Position numbers and translations under genes: made by a program. From the NCBI GenBank assembly GCA_027488845.1, contig JAIYBC010000050.1, positions 1 through 64,000 on the forward strand: a DNA stretch of 64,000 nucleotides, read 5' to 3'. Positions 38,727 to 48,812 of the stretch are shown here, piece by piece (the stretch's first letter is position 1; every line of letters starts with the position of its first letter). The notes below the pieces were generated by a model. The model did no database searches. It saw nothing but the letters and a program-made list of their open reading frames with translations, and was not told where the DNA came from. This DNA is from Verrucomicrobiales bacterium (lineage in GTDB: Bacteria > Verrucomicrobiota > Verrucomicrobiia > Limisphaerales > UBA9464).

Positions 38727-39734
38727 TCATCGGGCCCGCAGGACGTAGCGGCCGGTTTTCCGGGTGCCGACCTTTTCCACCAGGCCCGCCGCCATCAAGG
38801 GGCGCAGGAGATCCAGCGTGCCCTGCTTCGAAATTCCAAGGGCAGCCCAGAGCGCGGATGGGGACATCGCGCCGTGGTCGCGCAGCAGTTCCAGCAGGCG
38901 CTCCTGCTTGGGACGGAGCACGAGCTTCTCCGGCGACCTGAGGTTGAAGGACTGCACCCTCAGCCAAACCCGTTCGAGCGTCTGACGGAGGCCTTCAGTG
39001 CAGTACTCCAGCCAGCCAGTAAGGTCTTCCCCTGCATGCCGGACCTCTTCCAGCGCGGCGTAGTAGCGCGGACGATTCTCCCAGTAGTACTCGTCCACCG
39101 AGAAGATGTGGTGGGTGTCGAAACCACGTCGGTAAAGTTCCCAGAGCGCCAAGGCGCGGCCGGTGCGTCCGTTGCCGTCAGCGAATGGATGGATCGCCTC
39201 GAACCGGTAGTGCAGGATGGCCGAACTGAGCACGGGAGACAGACCGGTGGAACGCTGGTTCCACCACTCCAGCAGTTCGAACATGAGTCCAGAGACTTCC
39301 CCCGGCGCTGGCGGCACAAAACGTCCGACGCGGACAGCGATGGTGCGATACCGTCCCGCCTCACCCTGATCCATGACCTCGCCAGCCAGGATGCGGTGCA
39401 ACTCGAAGAGATCCTCGTGGCGGAGGTTCTTCTTGGTGGCGTTTTTCTCCACGAAGCGCAGACCGGCGAAGTAGTTGACCACTTCGCGGCGGGACCGTGG
39501 GTCGGATGCCGCAGGTTCCCGGCCCTCCTCCAACGCACGGACCTGCTCCAGGGTGAGGGGATTGCCCTCGATGGCGGTCGAGGCGTGGACATTCCGGGTA
39601 CGGGTGTCCTTTTGCAGCGCGGGAATCCACGACAGCTTCACCGCCGCGCCCAAGATGCGTTCGCGCAGCGCGGCCACGGCCTCCACCTGCGACAACAGGC
39701 TCGGCGTGATGGTAAACCGGGGTTCGTAACCCAT
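38727..39734 (-). CDS. Fic-domain protein, class II, with C-terminal winged HTH
   Basis: 335 residues. The catalytic Fic motif H-P-F-A-D-G-N-G-R-T-G-R starts at H182 and is complete. The N-terminal inhibitory motif S-T-A-I-E-G-N (52-58), matching (S/T)xxxE(G/N), marks a class II, self-inhibited Fic enzyme. The C-terminal part (about 265-335) is a winged-helix domain (L-W-A-A-L-G-I-S-K-Q-G-T-L) of the type that lets such proteins bind DNA. Fic proteins usually transfer AMP to target hydroxyl groups. There is no antitoxin gene beside it, as expected for class II. It is flanked by direct repeats and has phased repeats upstream of the start. Confidence 0.95.
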   Translation of the reverse strand: MGYEPRFTITPSLLSQVEAVAALRERILGAAVKLSWIPALQKDTRTRNVHASTAIEGNPLTLEQVRALEEGREPAASDPRSRREVVNYFAGLRFVEKNATKKNLRHEDLFELHRILAGEVMDQGEAGRYRTIAVRVGRFVPPAPGEVSGLMFELLEWWNQRSTGLSPVLSSAILHYRFEAIHPFADGNGRTGRALALWELYRRGFDTHHIFSVDEYYWENRPRYYAALEEVRHAGEDLTGWLEYCTEGLRQTLERVWLRVQSFNLRSPEKLVLRPKQERLLELLRDHGAMSPSALWAALGISKQGTLDLLRPLMAAGLVEKVGTRKTGRYVLRAR

Positions 39735-39738
39735 GGAA

Positions 39739-39770
39739 ATGAGTCAATTATCGGTCAAGTCATGAGTCAA
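39739..39770. promoter_or_regulatory. Phased repeats upstream of fic, candidate autoregulatory operator
   Basis: TGAGTCAA occurs at 39740-39747 and again at 39763-39770, with TCGGTCAA between them at 39751-39758. The shared GTCAA cores are spaced 11 and 12 bp apart, close to one helical turn, and sit directly upstream of the fic start. The fic product carries a winged-helix domain, so these are plausible binding sites for it. Confidence 0.45.
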
Positions 39771-39858
39771 GTGCCTTGCAGGTCGGGCAGGAATCGACCG
39801 CGCTGCGGGTCCTGCAGAGAGGCGCAATTCCGCAGGTGAATCCCGCATCGCATGTGGA

Positions 39859-39879
39859 ACCGCCTCCCGGAGCACGCAG
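39859..39879. repeat. Direct repeat right of fic
   Basis: Second copy of the 21-base repeat (20 of 21 identical to 38693-38713, same orientation), again preceded by ATGTGGAAC (39852). It lies 125 bp upstream of the fic start. Confidence 0.75.
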
Positions 39880-39897
39880 CCGTGGAGTGAATGCTGG

Positions 39898-39932
39898 CAA
39901 ATCGAGAACCAAGAATCGGGAATCAGGAATCC
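39898..39932. repeat. Degenerate heptamer array
   Basis: Five consecutive heptamers: CAAATCG, AGAACCA, AGAATCG, GGAATCA, GGAATCC. The same units occur at 61656-61690 and 62326-62353. Confidence 0.6.
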
Positions 39933-39993
39933 CTGCCAGGAATCCCGACCGGTCGCCGCTGGCCAAGGACCGGATCCCGTTCCATCGTCCTCC

Positions 39994-40170
39994 ATGGAAC
40001 AGAGTGAGCGGATCCAATGCCCGTATTGTGGTCAGTCCATGGAGCTGGTGATCGACACCGGGGTCGCGGAGCAGCGCTTCACCACCGACTGCGAGGTCTG
40101 TTGCCGGCCGTTCGAGGTCTTTGCCGAATGCGAGCCCGGCGAGATCCTCAGCCTGGACGTCCAGGCCTGA
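39994..40170 (+). CDS. CPXCG-motif cysteine-rich small protein
   Basis: 58 residues. It carries I-Q-C-P-Y-C-G near the N-terminus and then C-E-V-C-C-R-P-F-E-V, giving the four-cysteine pattern of the CPXCG (Cys_rich_CPXG) family, followed by an acidic C-terminus. The two CxxC pairs are likely to bind zinc. The function of the family is not known. The ATG at 39994 is the only sensible start. A gene-free 91-bp gap separates it from the downstream phosphodiesterase gene. Confidence 0.85.
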   Translation: MEQSERIQCPYCGQSMELVIDTGVAEQRFTTDCEVCCRPFEVFAECEPGEILSLDVQA

Positions 40171-40261
40171 ACCGCTCCGGCATACGTACCTGCCGCCGCG
40201 TCTCGGAGTTGTCACCGTCCGCGGGATTGTTCCCCGGGCCGTCCTCGCCAATGCTGGCGCC

Positions 40262-41095
40262 ATGGTGAATCGGTTTGTCCTGCTCCTGGTGTTGCTCACG
40301 TCGTCCGCGGCCCCGGCCGCCGAAGTGGCGCACGCCGCGGTGAAGCCGCTCGCGGAGGCCCATTCCCACAACGACTACCTGCATCGGCGTCCGCTGCTGG
40401 ACGCCTTGGACCAGGGCTTCTGCGGGGTGGAGGCGGACGTGTTCCTCGTGGACGGCGACCTGCTGGTGGCCCACGACCGGAAGGACGTGAAGCCCGGGTT
40501 CACGCTGCGTTCGGCGTACCTCGAACCGCTGGCGCAAAGGGTCCGCGGGAAGGTCGGGATCTTCGCCACGCCCGGGACACGCCTGCAGCTGCTCGTGGAC
40601 GTGAAGAAGGATGGAGCCGCCGTGTACGAGGTGTTGAAGCGGCAGTTGGAGCCGTACTCGGACATCCTGACCCGGTTTGGTCCGAGCGGGATCTCGACCG
40701 GTGCGGTGACGGTGGTGATCAGCGGCGACCGTGCGGTCGAGCGCATCGCGGCCGATGCGGAGCGCCTGTGCGCGGTCGACGGACGTCTGGCGCAGCTGGA
40801 GGACGGTTCCCCGGCGGTGCTCTACCCGCTGATGAGCGAAAGCTGGCCGTTCCGCTGGCGGGGCGAGGGGGCGATGCCGTCGGCGGACCGCGAGAAGCTC
40901 GCGGCCATCGTGTCGAAGGCCCATGCGCAGGGACGGAAGGTGCGCTTCTGGGGAGGCCCCGACCGGTTGTCGGCGTGGGAGGAGATGAAGCGCGCGGGAG
41001 TGGACCTGATCAACACCGACCGACTTCCGGAACTCGGCGCGTTCCTCCGTGGCGAGCCGCAGCCGGCCGCCAAGGTCGTCGAAGAGACCCAGTAG
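40262..41095 (+). CDS. Secreted glycerophosphodiester phosphodiesterase-like protein
   Basis: 277 residues from the ATG at 40262. A signal peptide (hydrophobic L-L-L-V-L-L, cleavage near A-P-A-A) is followed by A-H-S-H-N-D-Y at about 33-39, E57-A-D59 and H71-D, which correspond to the GDPD/PI-PLC-like metal and catalytic residues. The C-terminus has R-F-W-G-G-P-D and G-V-D-L-I-N-T-D, as in the family. It would cleave phosphodiesters of lipid head groups outside the cytoplasm. Members of this subgroup are often only annotated as PI-PLC/GDPD-like, and the substrate is open. Confidence 0.8.
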   Translation: MVNRFVLLLVLLTSSAAPAAEVAHAAVKPLAEAHSHNDYLHRRPLLDALDQGFCGVEADVFLVDGDLLVAHDRKDVKPGFTLRSAYLEPLAQRVRGKVGIFATPGTRLQLLVDVKKDGAAVYEVLKRQLEPYSDILTRFGPSGISTGAVTVVISGDRAVERIAADAERLCAVDGRLAQLEDGSPAVLYPLMSESWPFRWRGEGAMPSADREKLAAIVSKAHAQGRKVRFWGGPDRLSAWEEMKRAGVDLINTDRLPELGAFLRGEPQPAAKVVEETQ

Positions 41096-41129
41096 TTCCG
41101 GCGCCTGCGTCGCGATCCGCCGCGGACGT

Positions 41130-42275
41130 TCAGCGGGCCGCCTCGACGCGGGCCCAACGGTCGGCCTCGAGGATCTGATCCAACGAGGGCGAATCGACGA
41201 CCCGATGGGCGTCCATGACGCGGGCGACGCTGGCGGTGATTCCGGTGAACCCGAGTTCCCGTCGGCAGAACCGTTCCACCGCGACCTCGTTGGCGGCGTT
41301 GAGGACCGCGGGGAGGGTGCCGCCGACATCGCCGGCACGACGGGCCAGCCTGAGCGCCGGGAAGCGTTCCGTGTCGGGTTCCTCGAAGGTGAGTTGGCCG
41401 ATCTTCGCGAAGTTCGTCTGCACCCGTTCGCTGGCCACGCGGTCCGGGTAGAGCAGGGCGTACTGGATCGGCAGGCACATGTCCGGGGTCGAGAGCTGTG
41501 CGATGACCGAGCCGTCCACGTACTCCACCATCGAATGGACGATGCTCTGGGGATGGACGACGACCTGGACCCGCGGCATCTCGATGTCGAAGAGCCAGCG
41601 GGCCTCGATCATCTCCAGGCCCTTGTTGAAGAGGGTGGCCGAATCGATGGTGATCTTCCGGCCCATGACCCAGGAAGGATGCTTGAGCGCCTGTTCCAGC
41701 GTCACACCCGCGAGGGCCTCGGCGGTCCATTGGGCGGCGTTCCGGAAAGGCCCCCCGGAAGCGGTCAGCCAGAGGTTGCGGACCGACGAGGCGGGTTTCC
41801 CGTCGAGGCATTGGAAGATCGCGGAATGCTCGCTGTCGACCGCGAGCACCTTCACGCCGTGGGTCCGGGCCTCGCGCATCACGATCTCGCCGGCCATGAC
41901 CAGGATCTCCTTCGAGGCCACCGCGATGTCCTTGCCGGCGCGGATCGCGGCGAGGGCGGGCTCGAGTCCGGCGGTGCCGACGATGGCGATGAGCACGATG
42001 TCCGCCTCGGGCATCGTCGCCAGCTCGACCAGCGCGGCGGACCCCGAAAGCACGCGGGTCGAGCCGTCGAGCGCCGACTGGGTCGCCGCGACCTTGGAGG
42101 GGTCGTTGAGCGAGGCGAGCCGGGGACGGTGGCGTCGGCACTGTTCGACCAGCAGCTCGGCGTTGCCGCCGGCGGCGAGCCCGACCAGTTGCAGGAGGTC
42201 CGGCTGGTCCTCCACCACCTTCAGGGTGCTGGTGCCGATGGATCCCGTGCTGCCAAGCAGGACGACGCGCTTCAT
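41130..42275 (-). CDS. dxr: 1-deoxy-D-xylulose-5-phosphate reductoisomerase
   Basis: 381 residues (E. coli 398). The NADPH-binding G-S-T-G-S-I-G-T-S at 8-16, V-D-S-E-H-S-A-I-F-Q-C in the metal-binding region, L-T-A-S-G-G-P-F in the flexible loop and the following M-G-x-K-I-T-I-D-S-A-T-L-F-N-K are all intact. It makes MEP in the non-mevalonate isoprenoid pathway, which also feeds the squalene used by the cyclase encoded at 23738. The gene is first in a minus-strand stretch but its neighbours are not isoprenoid genes. Confidence 0.97.
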   Translation of the reverse strand: MKRVVLLGSTGSIGTSTLKVVEDQPDLLQLVGLAAGGNAELLVEQCRRHRPRLASLNDPSKVAATQSALDGSTRVLSGSAALVELATMPEADIVLIAIVGTAGLEPALAAIRAGKDIAVASKEILVMAGEIVMREARTHGVKVLAVDSEHSAIFQCLDGKPASSVRNLWLTASGGPFRNAAQWTAEALAGVTLEQALKHPSWVMGRKITIDSATLFNKGLEMIEARWLFDIEMPRVQVVVHPQSIVHSMVEYVDGSVIAQLSTPDMCLPIQYALLYPDRVASERVQTNFAKIGQLTFEEPDTERFPALRLARRAGDVGGTLPAVLNAANEVAVERFCRRELGFTGITASVARVMDAHRVVDSPSLDQILEADRWARVEAAR

Positions 42276-42318
42276 GTGTCCGGCCAGTGTGGGCGGAAGC
42301 CGAAGTGCGCGGCAAGGT

Positions 42319-43611
<1,293 letters not shown>

Positions 43612-43684
43612 GGTTCCCCGATTCAAACGCCGCACCCGGCCCGACCGGCAAGCCTTCCTTGGCGGGAACGGCGCCGTTCCTTGG

Positions 43685-43981
43685 TCAATGGCGGAACACC
43701 TGGACCAGGCCGGCGGCGAGGGCCAGCAGGAGGACGATCCCGGCGATCGTCCAAAGCCGCTGCCGCGGGCGTTGCCGCGGCTTGCCCTCGCCGAACTCGC
43801 GGGCCACGAAGTCCTCGTAGTCGAACTCCTCGTCGGGAAGGTCGAGACCCGACCTCTCGGCCTCCTCGTTCCAACCGGAATCGTGGGAGGCGCCGCAGCC
43901 CGGGCAGGCCTTCGCACCGCGTGGGACATCCACCTGGCACACGGGACACGGGCCCGGCGGACGGAATCCTTCGTCGCTCAT
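43685..43981 (-). CDS. Zinc-ribbon protein with C-terminal membrane helix
   Basis: 98 residues from the ATG at 43981. An N-terminal zinc ribbon (C12-P-V-C15 and C26-P-G-C29) is followed by an acidic stretch, a basic R-Q-R-P-R-Q-R segment and one C-terminal membrane helix (about 77-95). This makes a tail-anchored protein with its zinc ribbon in the cytoplasm. Function unknown. It overlaps by no base with the flanking genes: 22 bp after the YncE/phosphoesterase gene and 73 bp before the monoheme gene. Confidence 0.75.
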   Translation of the reverse strand: MSDEGFRPPGPCPVCQVDVPRGAKACPGCGASHDSGWNEEAERSGLDLPDEEFDYEDFVAREFGEGKPRQRPRQRLWTIAGIVLLLALAAGLVQVFRH

Positions 43982-44003
43982 CGATGTTGGGAACGCCGTC
44001 GGC

Positions 44004-46727
44004 TCAGTCGTCGTCGTCGTCCGCACCGGGGGTGATCGCCCATTCGGGGTAGGGGCGGTGGGTGCCGGCCATGGCGTTCCACAGGATCCGGTTCAGGACG
44101 TCCTCCGGCGCCTTGTCGACCTCGCGGAAGTTCAGCTTCGACGAAACCTCGGCATCCCTCCGCAGCACGGGGTCGAGGATCGCCTGCTTGGGCGGGTTGA
44201 TCTGGTCGAGGGGGATGTTGTTGGGCACCGCGGTGTAGGGGGTGAGGTCGGCGGTGTCCGTGAAGCAGTCGGACATCGGGGTGGCACTCGCGTCGAACTG
44301 GTTCATCGGCGGGATGCCGAGGATCTGTTCCAGCGTGCGGATGATGCTCGTGGTGTTGTACTGGGTGGAGACGACGGAACCGCGCTTGGTGTAGGGGCTG
44401 ATGCAGAAGGCGGTCGTCCGGTAGCCGCTGACGTGGTCCCAGCCGGCCTGCGGATCGTCCTCGATGGCGAAGATCGCGGTGGAGGGCCAGAAGCGGCTCT
44501 TGCTGACCGCCTCGACGATGCGTCCGAAGGCGAGGTCGTTGTCGGCGACGCACGCGGCCGGGGTGGGTTCCCCGGGGGAGGTGCCGCTGGTGTGGTCGTT
44601 GGGCAGGCAGATGATCGTCAGCCGGGGGAAGGTTCCCTTGGCCTCGAATTCCTGGAGTTCGCGGATGAAGAAGTCGGCACGGAACTGGTCGGGCACCGAC
44701 ATCTCCCATCCGACGTAGTTGGTGGGGGTGTAGGGCCGGATGGACTCGACCATGGGATAGCTGGAGAAGACCACCTCGTCGCTCAGGCCCTTCCAGGTGC
44801 GGTAGCAGGGGAGGAAGCTCGGCGAACCCTTCTTGGAGCGGTCGCGCCAGCGGACCGACGGCGCGGCGAACTCGCCGTAGTTGCGGAACGAGATGCCGTG
44901 CTTGAGGGCGTTGTCCCAGAGGAAACCCGCCGGGGAGTAGGCCAGCGCGTCGTTCTCGTCCTCGCCCATGCCGTCCGGATAGCTGCGCGGGAAGCCGGCG
45001 AAGGACTTCTCCATGTAGTCGGTGGCGAAGGCGGTGGTCGACCACTGGTGGCCGTCGGCGCTCAGGATCCCGGAGCAGTAGGTGTTGTCGAGCAGGGTGA
45101 ACTCGCGGGCCAGCTTGTGCAGGTTCGGGGTGATCTTCTCCCCGAAGATGCACAGGTCGGGACGGCCGTTTCCGGCGAGGACGTCACCGAAGACCTGGTC
45201 GTAGGTCCGGTTCTCCTTGATGACGTAGATGACGTGCTGGATGAGGCTGGGCTCGCCGATCCGCTCGGGAACGGCGCGGGGTGCGACGCCCTTGCGCGGC
45301 GGAAGGCGGGAGGCGAGGACGGCGTCGCGGCGGAGGTTCCGGGAAACGGTCTCGGAGAGCTTGGGCAGGTCCTTGGCGGAAGGCAGCGGCACGAGCGAGA
45401 GCGAGCCGTTGTACTGGTGGGTGTTGAATCCCGGGTTGCCGTTCTCGCCCTTGCCGGTCTTGGACGGGAGTCCCTTCACGTTGGCCACGACCAGCTGCTT
45501 CCGGGCGGAGTCCAGCACCAGGGCGCCGGGGAACCATCCGACCGGGATCATACCGGTCAGGCGCGACTCGCGGTCGGCCGGATCGAAACGGAGGACGGCC
45601 ACGGCGTTGTGTGTGCCGTTGGCGACGTAGAGGGACCTGCCGTCCTGGGCGAACACCACGGCGTTGGGCGAGGCGCCGAAGAGGTCGGCGGGACTCGTCC
45701 GTGTCCAGACCGTCTCCACCACCGACTCGCTGCGGGTGTCGATGACGGTGAGGGTGTCGGATCCGGCGTTGGCGCAGACCACGTGGCGTCCGGAGGGGGA
45801 GACGGCGAGACCCGAGGCGTGGAGTCCTGCGAGCAGTTCCTTGGTCGGCGACGGCGCCTTGCGGAGGTCCACGATGGAAACCGATCCCTCGCTGGCGATG
45901 TGTCGGACGGGATCCACGCGCACGACGGTTCCACGGCCGGCGGGCCCGGTCAGGTCTTCGGCGCCCGGACGGCGTCCGCCCCAGTTGCTGACGTAGGCCT
46001 TGTCGCCGACGAGCACCACGTCGTAGGGGGCGACGCCCACGGGGAATTCGCGGAGGACGGCGCCGGTTGCGGCGTCGAGTTCGAACAGCCGGTTGGAAAG
46101 GTTGCCGCAGACGTAGAGGCGGGATCCCGAGGCGTCGAAGGCGAGTCCGGCCGGGATCTCGGGCTTGCGGCGCGGGGCGTCGGCGGTGGGGATCGGGATC
46201 GAATGGGATGGGGTGACCGAGCCGTCTTCGGCGACGTTGAACGCCTTGAGGCTCCCGTTGACGTTGCTCATCACGACGCGCTTGCCGTCGGGCGAAACCG
46301 CCAGGCCGGTGTAGCTGGCCTGGCCGCTCTTGTCGGGCTTGAGGATGTTCGCGGAAGCTTGGCCGGCGACCGGGGCGTCCTTGGGCTCGGGTGGCAGGGC
46401 GACCCGCTGGAGGACGTCGCCGGTGGCCGGGTCGAGGACGAGCAGCTCGCTGGTCTTGCCGCTGACGTAGAGCCGGTCGCCGCGGCGCGAGAGGCGGACG
46501 ACCAGCGGCCGAAGTCCGGTGAGTTCCACCTGGCGTCCGAGCGGCGTGAGCGCCTGGTTGACCGGGGTGACCGACCGGCCATCGGCTCGATGACCCACAT
46601 GTTCACGGTCGCGCTCCACCGCCTCACGGGACGATACGGAATCGGTCGGGTAGTGGCAGCCGGCGCCGATGAGGATGGCGGCAACCGCCGCGTACAGAGC
46701 CCGTTGGCGGCGTGAGGAAGAGCGCAT
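44004..46727 (-). CDS. YncE-like beta-propeller / phosphoesterase fusion lipoprotein
   Basis: 907 residues from the ATG at 46727, chosen because a signal sequence (A-A-V-A-A-I-L-I-G-A-G-C) with a lipobox-like end follows at once. Residues about 40-480 form a YncE/NHL-type beta-propeller with repeated blades (V-S-P-D-G-K-R-V-V and similar). From about residue 493 begins a phosphoesterase-family (PF04185-type) domain with H-V-I-Y-V-I-K-E-N-R-T-Y-D, including the metal-site Glu-Asn, and G-H-Q-W-S-T-T-A. Proteins of this architecture are named bifunctional YncE/alkaline phosphatase-family proteins. It likely sits on the outer or inner membrane facing the periplasm. The C-terminus ends in a run of Asp. 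Confidence 0.85.
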   Translation of the reverse strand: MRSSSRRQRALYAAVAAILIGAGCHYPTDSVSSREAVERDREHVGHRADGRSVTPVNQALTPLGRQVELTGLRPLVVRLSRRGDRLYVSGKTSELLVLDPATGDVLQRVALPPEPKDAPVAGQASANILKPDKSGQASYTGLAVSPDGKRVVMSNVNGSLKAFNVAEDGSVTPSHSIPIPTADAPRRKPEIPAGLAFDASGSRLYVCGNLSNRLFELDAATGAVLREFPVGVAPYDVVLVGDKAYVSNWGGRRPGAEDLTGPAGRGTVVRVDPVRHIASEGSVSIVDLRKAPSPTKELLAGLHASGLAVSPSGRHVVCANAGSDTLTVIDTRSESVVETVWTRTSPADLFGASPNAVVFAQDGRSLYVANGTHNAVAVLRFDPADRESRLTGMIPVGWFPGALVLDSARKQLVVANVKGLPSKTGKGENGNPGFNTHQYNGSLSLVPLPSAKDLPKLSETVSRNLRRDAVLASRLPPRKGVAPRAVPERIGEPSLIQHVIYVIKENRTYDQVFGDVLAGNGRPDLCIFGEKITPNLHKLAREFTLLDNTYCSGILSADGHQWSTTAFATDYMEKSFAGFPRSYPDGMGEDENDALAYSPAGFLWDNALKHGISFRNYGEFAAPSVRWRDRSKKGSPSFLPCYRTWKGLSDEVVFSSYPMVESIRPYTPTNYVGWEMSVPDQFRADFFIRELQEFEAKGTFPRLTIICLPNDHTSGTSPGEPTPAACVADNDLAFGRIVEAVSKSRFWPSTAIFAIEDDPQAGWDHVSGYRTTAFCISPYTKRGSVVSTQYNTTSIIRTLEQILGIPPMNQFDASATPMSDCFTDTADLTPYTAVPNNIPLDQINPPKQAILDPVLRRDAEVSSKLNFREVDKAPEDVLNRILWNAMAGTHRPYPEWAITPGADDDDD

Positions 46728-46874
46728 GCCTGTCTTTGGCGGAACCGAGCGCCCCGGTGCAAGGCTGGATCGATCCGAATTCCCCGACGATCCGGTTACG
46801 GAAGCCGAACGGGTCAAGAAGGCGGTCAGCAGATCCCGGAACCCCTGCCGGATCCAGGCGGGAGTCCCAAACGA

Positions 46875-47531
46875 TCAGGGGACGGCGGCGATCCGGAGGT
46901 CGTCGAAGCGCAGCGGGGTCCCGCTGAAGGGGAGGCCCCAGACGCCGGCCTTGCCGGCGGGTAGCTTCACGGCCTCGTCGGCGGTGAGGGCCCAATCGGC
47001 GGGCTCCGTGTCGCCCTGCCAAGCCTTCGCGGTGATCCGGACGCCTTCGCCCTGCCGCTTCACCGCCAGCTTGAGCCGGGTCCATTCGCCGCTGATCCAC
47101 TTGAACGGAGCCGAGGCCTTGATGTCGTCGCCGTGCACGAGTTCGACGACGCCCTTGGCCGGCGACACCCGGACCTTGTAGCCCCCCACGCCGTTGAGCC
47201 CGATGGCGAAGGTGGGGAACTTGCGGCCGGAGCGGGTTCCGTGGATCCGGGCGGTGAGTTCGAGTCCGTCCGCGGCGTTGTTGCCGAAGAGCACGCCGAA
47301 GGAATCGAGGGGCGCGCCGGGCAGCTCGATGAAGCGGTTGCCGGCCTCCTCCTTCACGGTGAACTGCCCGTCGAGGACCATGAATTCCGCGGGCAGCTCG
47401 CCCGGCGGGACCTGGGTGAAGTCCTGCTCGAACACGGCCTTGTCGGCGGCCAGGAGGGACGAAAGCGCGAGACCGGCCACCGCGACCGCGGAGCGAAGGG
47501 AGGGGAACGACGGCTTCATCTGGGAATCCAT
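46875..47531 (-). CDS. Secreted beta-sandwich protein, DUF1080/LamG-like
   Basis: 218 residues, or 214 from the second Met at 47519. A signal peptide ending near S-L-L-A-A precedes a single domain with the F-E-Q-D-F-T, G-x-W-T-R-L-K-L-A-V and G-V-W-G-L-P-F ... L-R-F-D-D-L-R-I pattern of LamG/DUF1080 (3-keto-disaccharide hydrolase-like) jelly-roll domains. The closing F-D-D-L strand is typical. Such proteins bind or process sugars outside the cell. The usual catalytic residues of DUF1080 hydrolases cannot be identified with certainty. It lies 72 bp after the serine-hydrolase gene. Confidence 0.6.
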   Translation of the reverse strand: MDSQMKPSFPSLRSAVAVAGLALSSLLAADKAVFEQDFTQVPPGELPAEFMVLDGQFTVKEEAGNRFIELPGAPLDSFGVLFGNNAADGLELTARIHGTRSGRKFPTFAIGLNGVGGYKVRVSPAKGVVELVHGDDIKASAPFKWISGEWTRLKLAVKRQGEGVRITAKAWQGDTEPADWALTADEAVKLPAGKAGVWGLPFSGTPLRFDDLRIAAVP

Positions 47532-47603
47532 GTCAGAGGACGGACGGGAATCAAGGTGCGGCTGTTCGAAGAGCCTCGCGGCGGGGCTGGGAATTCGGCC
47601 CGC

Positions 47604-48812
47604 TCAGCGGATCGCGTTCCCGGGCGGCGTGGCGGCTTGGATGCCGACCGCCTCGGCGGCGAGGGTCCCGAGCCGGCGGCGCAGGGCGATGACGTTGCCG
47701 GCTTCGGTCGGGTGGTTGCGGTTGCTCAGGAAGACGATGAACGAGCCGGAACCGGGATCGATCCAGAACGAGGTGCCGGTCCAGCCGGAATGCCCGTAGG
47801 AACCGACCGGGAACAGGTTGCCGCGCGGACCGGCGTACGGCGAGTCGATGTCCCATCCGAATCCGCGCTTCGGCAGCTCCGGCGGCGACTGCACCGCGGT
47901 CATCGCGCGGACCGTCTCCGCCTTCAACACGCGGCGTCCGTCGAGTTCGCCCTCGCCGAGGAACATGCGGCAGAACCGGGCGACATCCCCCGCGGTGGTG
48001 AAGAGGCCGGCATGGCCCGCGACGCCGCCCATGCGGCGGGCCGTGGGATCGTGCACGACGCCGCGGAGGACGGTGCCGTCCGGCTGGCGTTCCGTGGGGG
48101 CGATGCGGTTCGCGGGGATCCGGTTCAGCGGTCGGTACACGGTCGAGCGCATGCCGAGCGGCCGGTAGAACTCCCGCTCACAGAAGACGTCGAGCGGTTC
48201 GCCGGCGACCTTCTCGACGATGCGGCCGAGCAGGATGAAGTTGATGTCGGAATAGACGAACTTCTGGCCGGGCGGCTGTGTCGGGGTCTCGTCGCAGGCC
48301 CGTCGTTCGGCCTCGTCCGCACCGGTCCACGAACCGCCGCCGAGGCCCGGTCGGAGTCCCGAGGTGTGGGTGAGCAGGTGCCTCACGGTGATGCCCTCCT
48401 TGCCGTGTACGGAAAATGCCGGGAGATACCGTTGGACCGGAGCCTCGACGTCGAGACGGCCCTGTTCCCACAGCTTCATCACCGCCGGGGCGGTGGCCAT
48501 GACCTTGGTCAGGGACGCGGCGTCGTAGACCGTCTCCGGTGTGGTCGGTTCCCGGGTGGGTTCGACGGCCTGCTGGCCGAACGCCCGGAGGTGGCGGGAA
48601 CCGCGGCTCTCCAGCCACAGGACGCCGCCGGGACATTGGTTCGAGGAGATGGCGGAGACGACGGCCTGGTCCAGCACCGCGAGCCGGGCCGGATCCAGCG
48701 TCGGCGTGGAAACCGTGGGCGTCCGCGAGCGGCATCCGGCGAGGGCGAGCGCGACCGTGAGGATTGCGGCACCGCCGAAGCGGAGAAGGCGCGGGGTAGG
48801 GGCGGGGATCAT
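47604..48812 (-). CDS. Serine beta-lactamase-like/PBP-like hydrolase, lipoprotein
   Basis: 402 residues from the ATG at 48812, which overlaps the RND pump stop as ATGA. The N-terminus ends in the clear lipobox L-A-G-C27, so this is a lipoprotein. The nucleophile motif S100-L-T-K103 and Y187-S-D (in place of Y-x-N) are present, and G-H-S-G-W-T-G takes the position of the third, KTG-like motif. This is the class C beta-lactamase/esterase/D-Ala-D-Ala peptidase superfamily. Which reaction it runs cannot be read from sequence. Its coupling to an efflux gene is unusual. Confidence 0.88.
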   Translation of the reverse strand: MIPAPTPRLLRFGGAAILTVALALAGCRSRTPTVSTPTLDPARLAVLDQAVVSAISSNQCPGGVLWLESRGSRHLRAFGQQAVEPTREPTTPETVYDAASLTKVMATAPAVMKLWEQGRLDVEAPVQRYLPAFSVHGKEGITVRHLLTHTSGLRPGLGGGSWTGADEAERRACDETPTQPPGQKFVYSDINFILLGRIVEKVAGEPLDVFCEREFYRPLGMRSTVYRPLNRIPANRIAPTERQPDGTVLRGVVHDPTARRMGGVAGHAGLFTTAGDVARFCRMFLGEGELDGRRVLKAETVRAMTAVQSPPELPKRGFGWDIDSPYAGPRGNLFPVGSYGHSGWTGTSFWIDPGSGSFIVFLSNRNHPTEAGNVIALRRRLGTLAAEAVGIQAATPPGNAIR

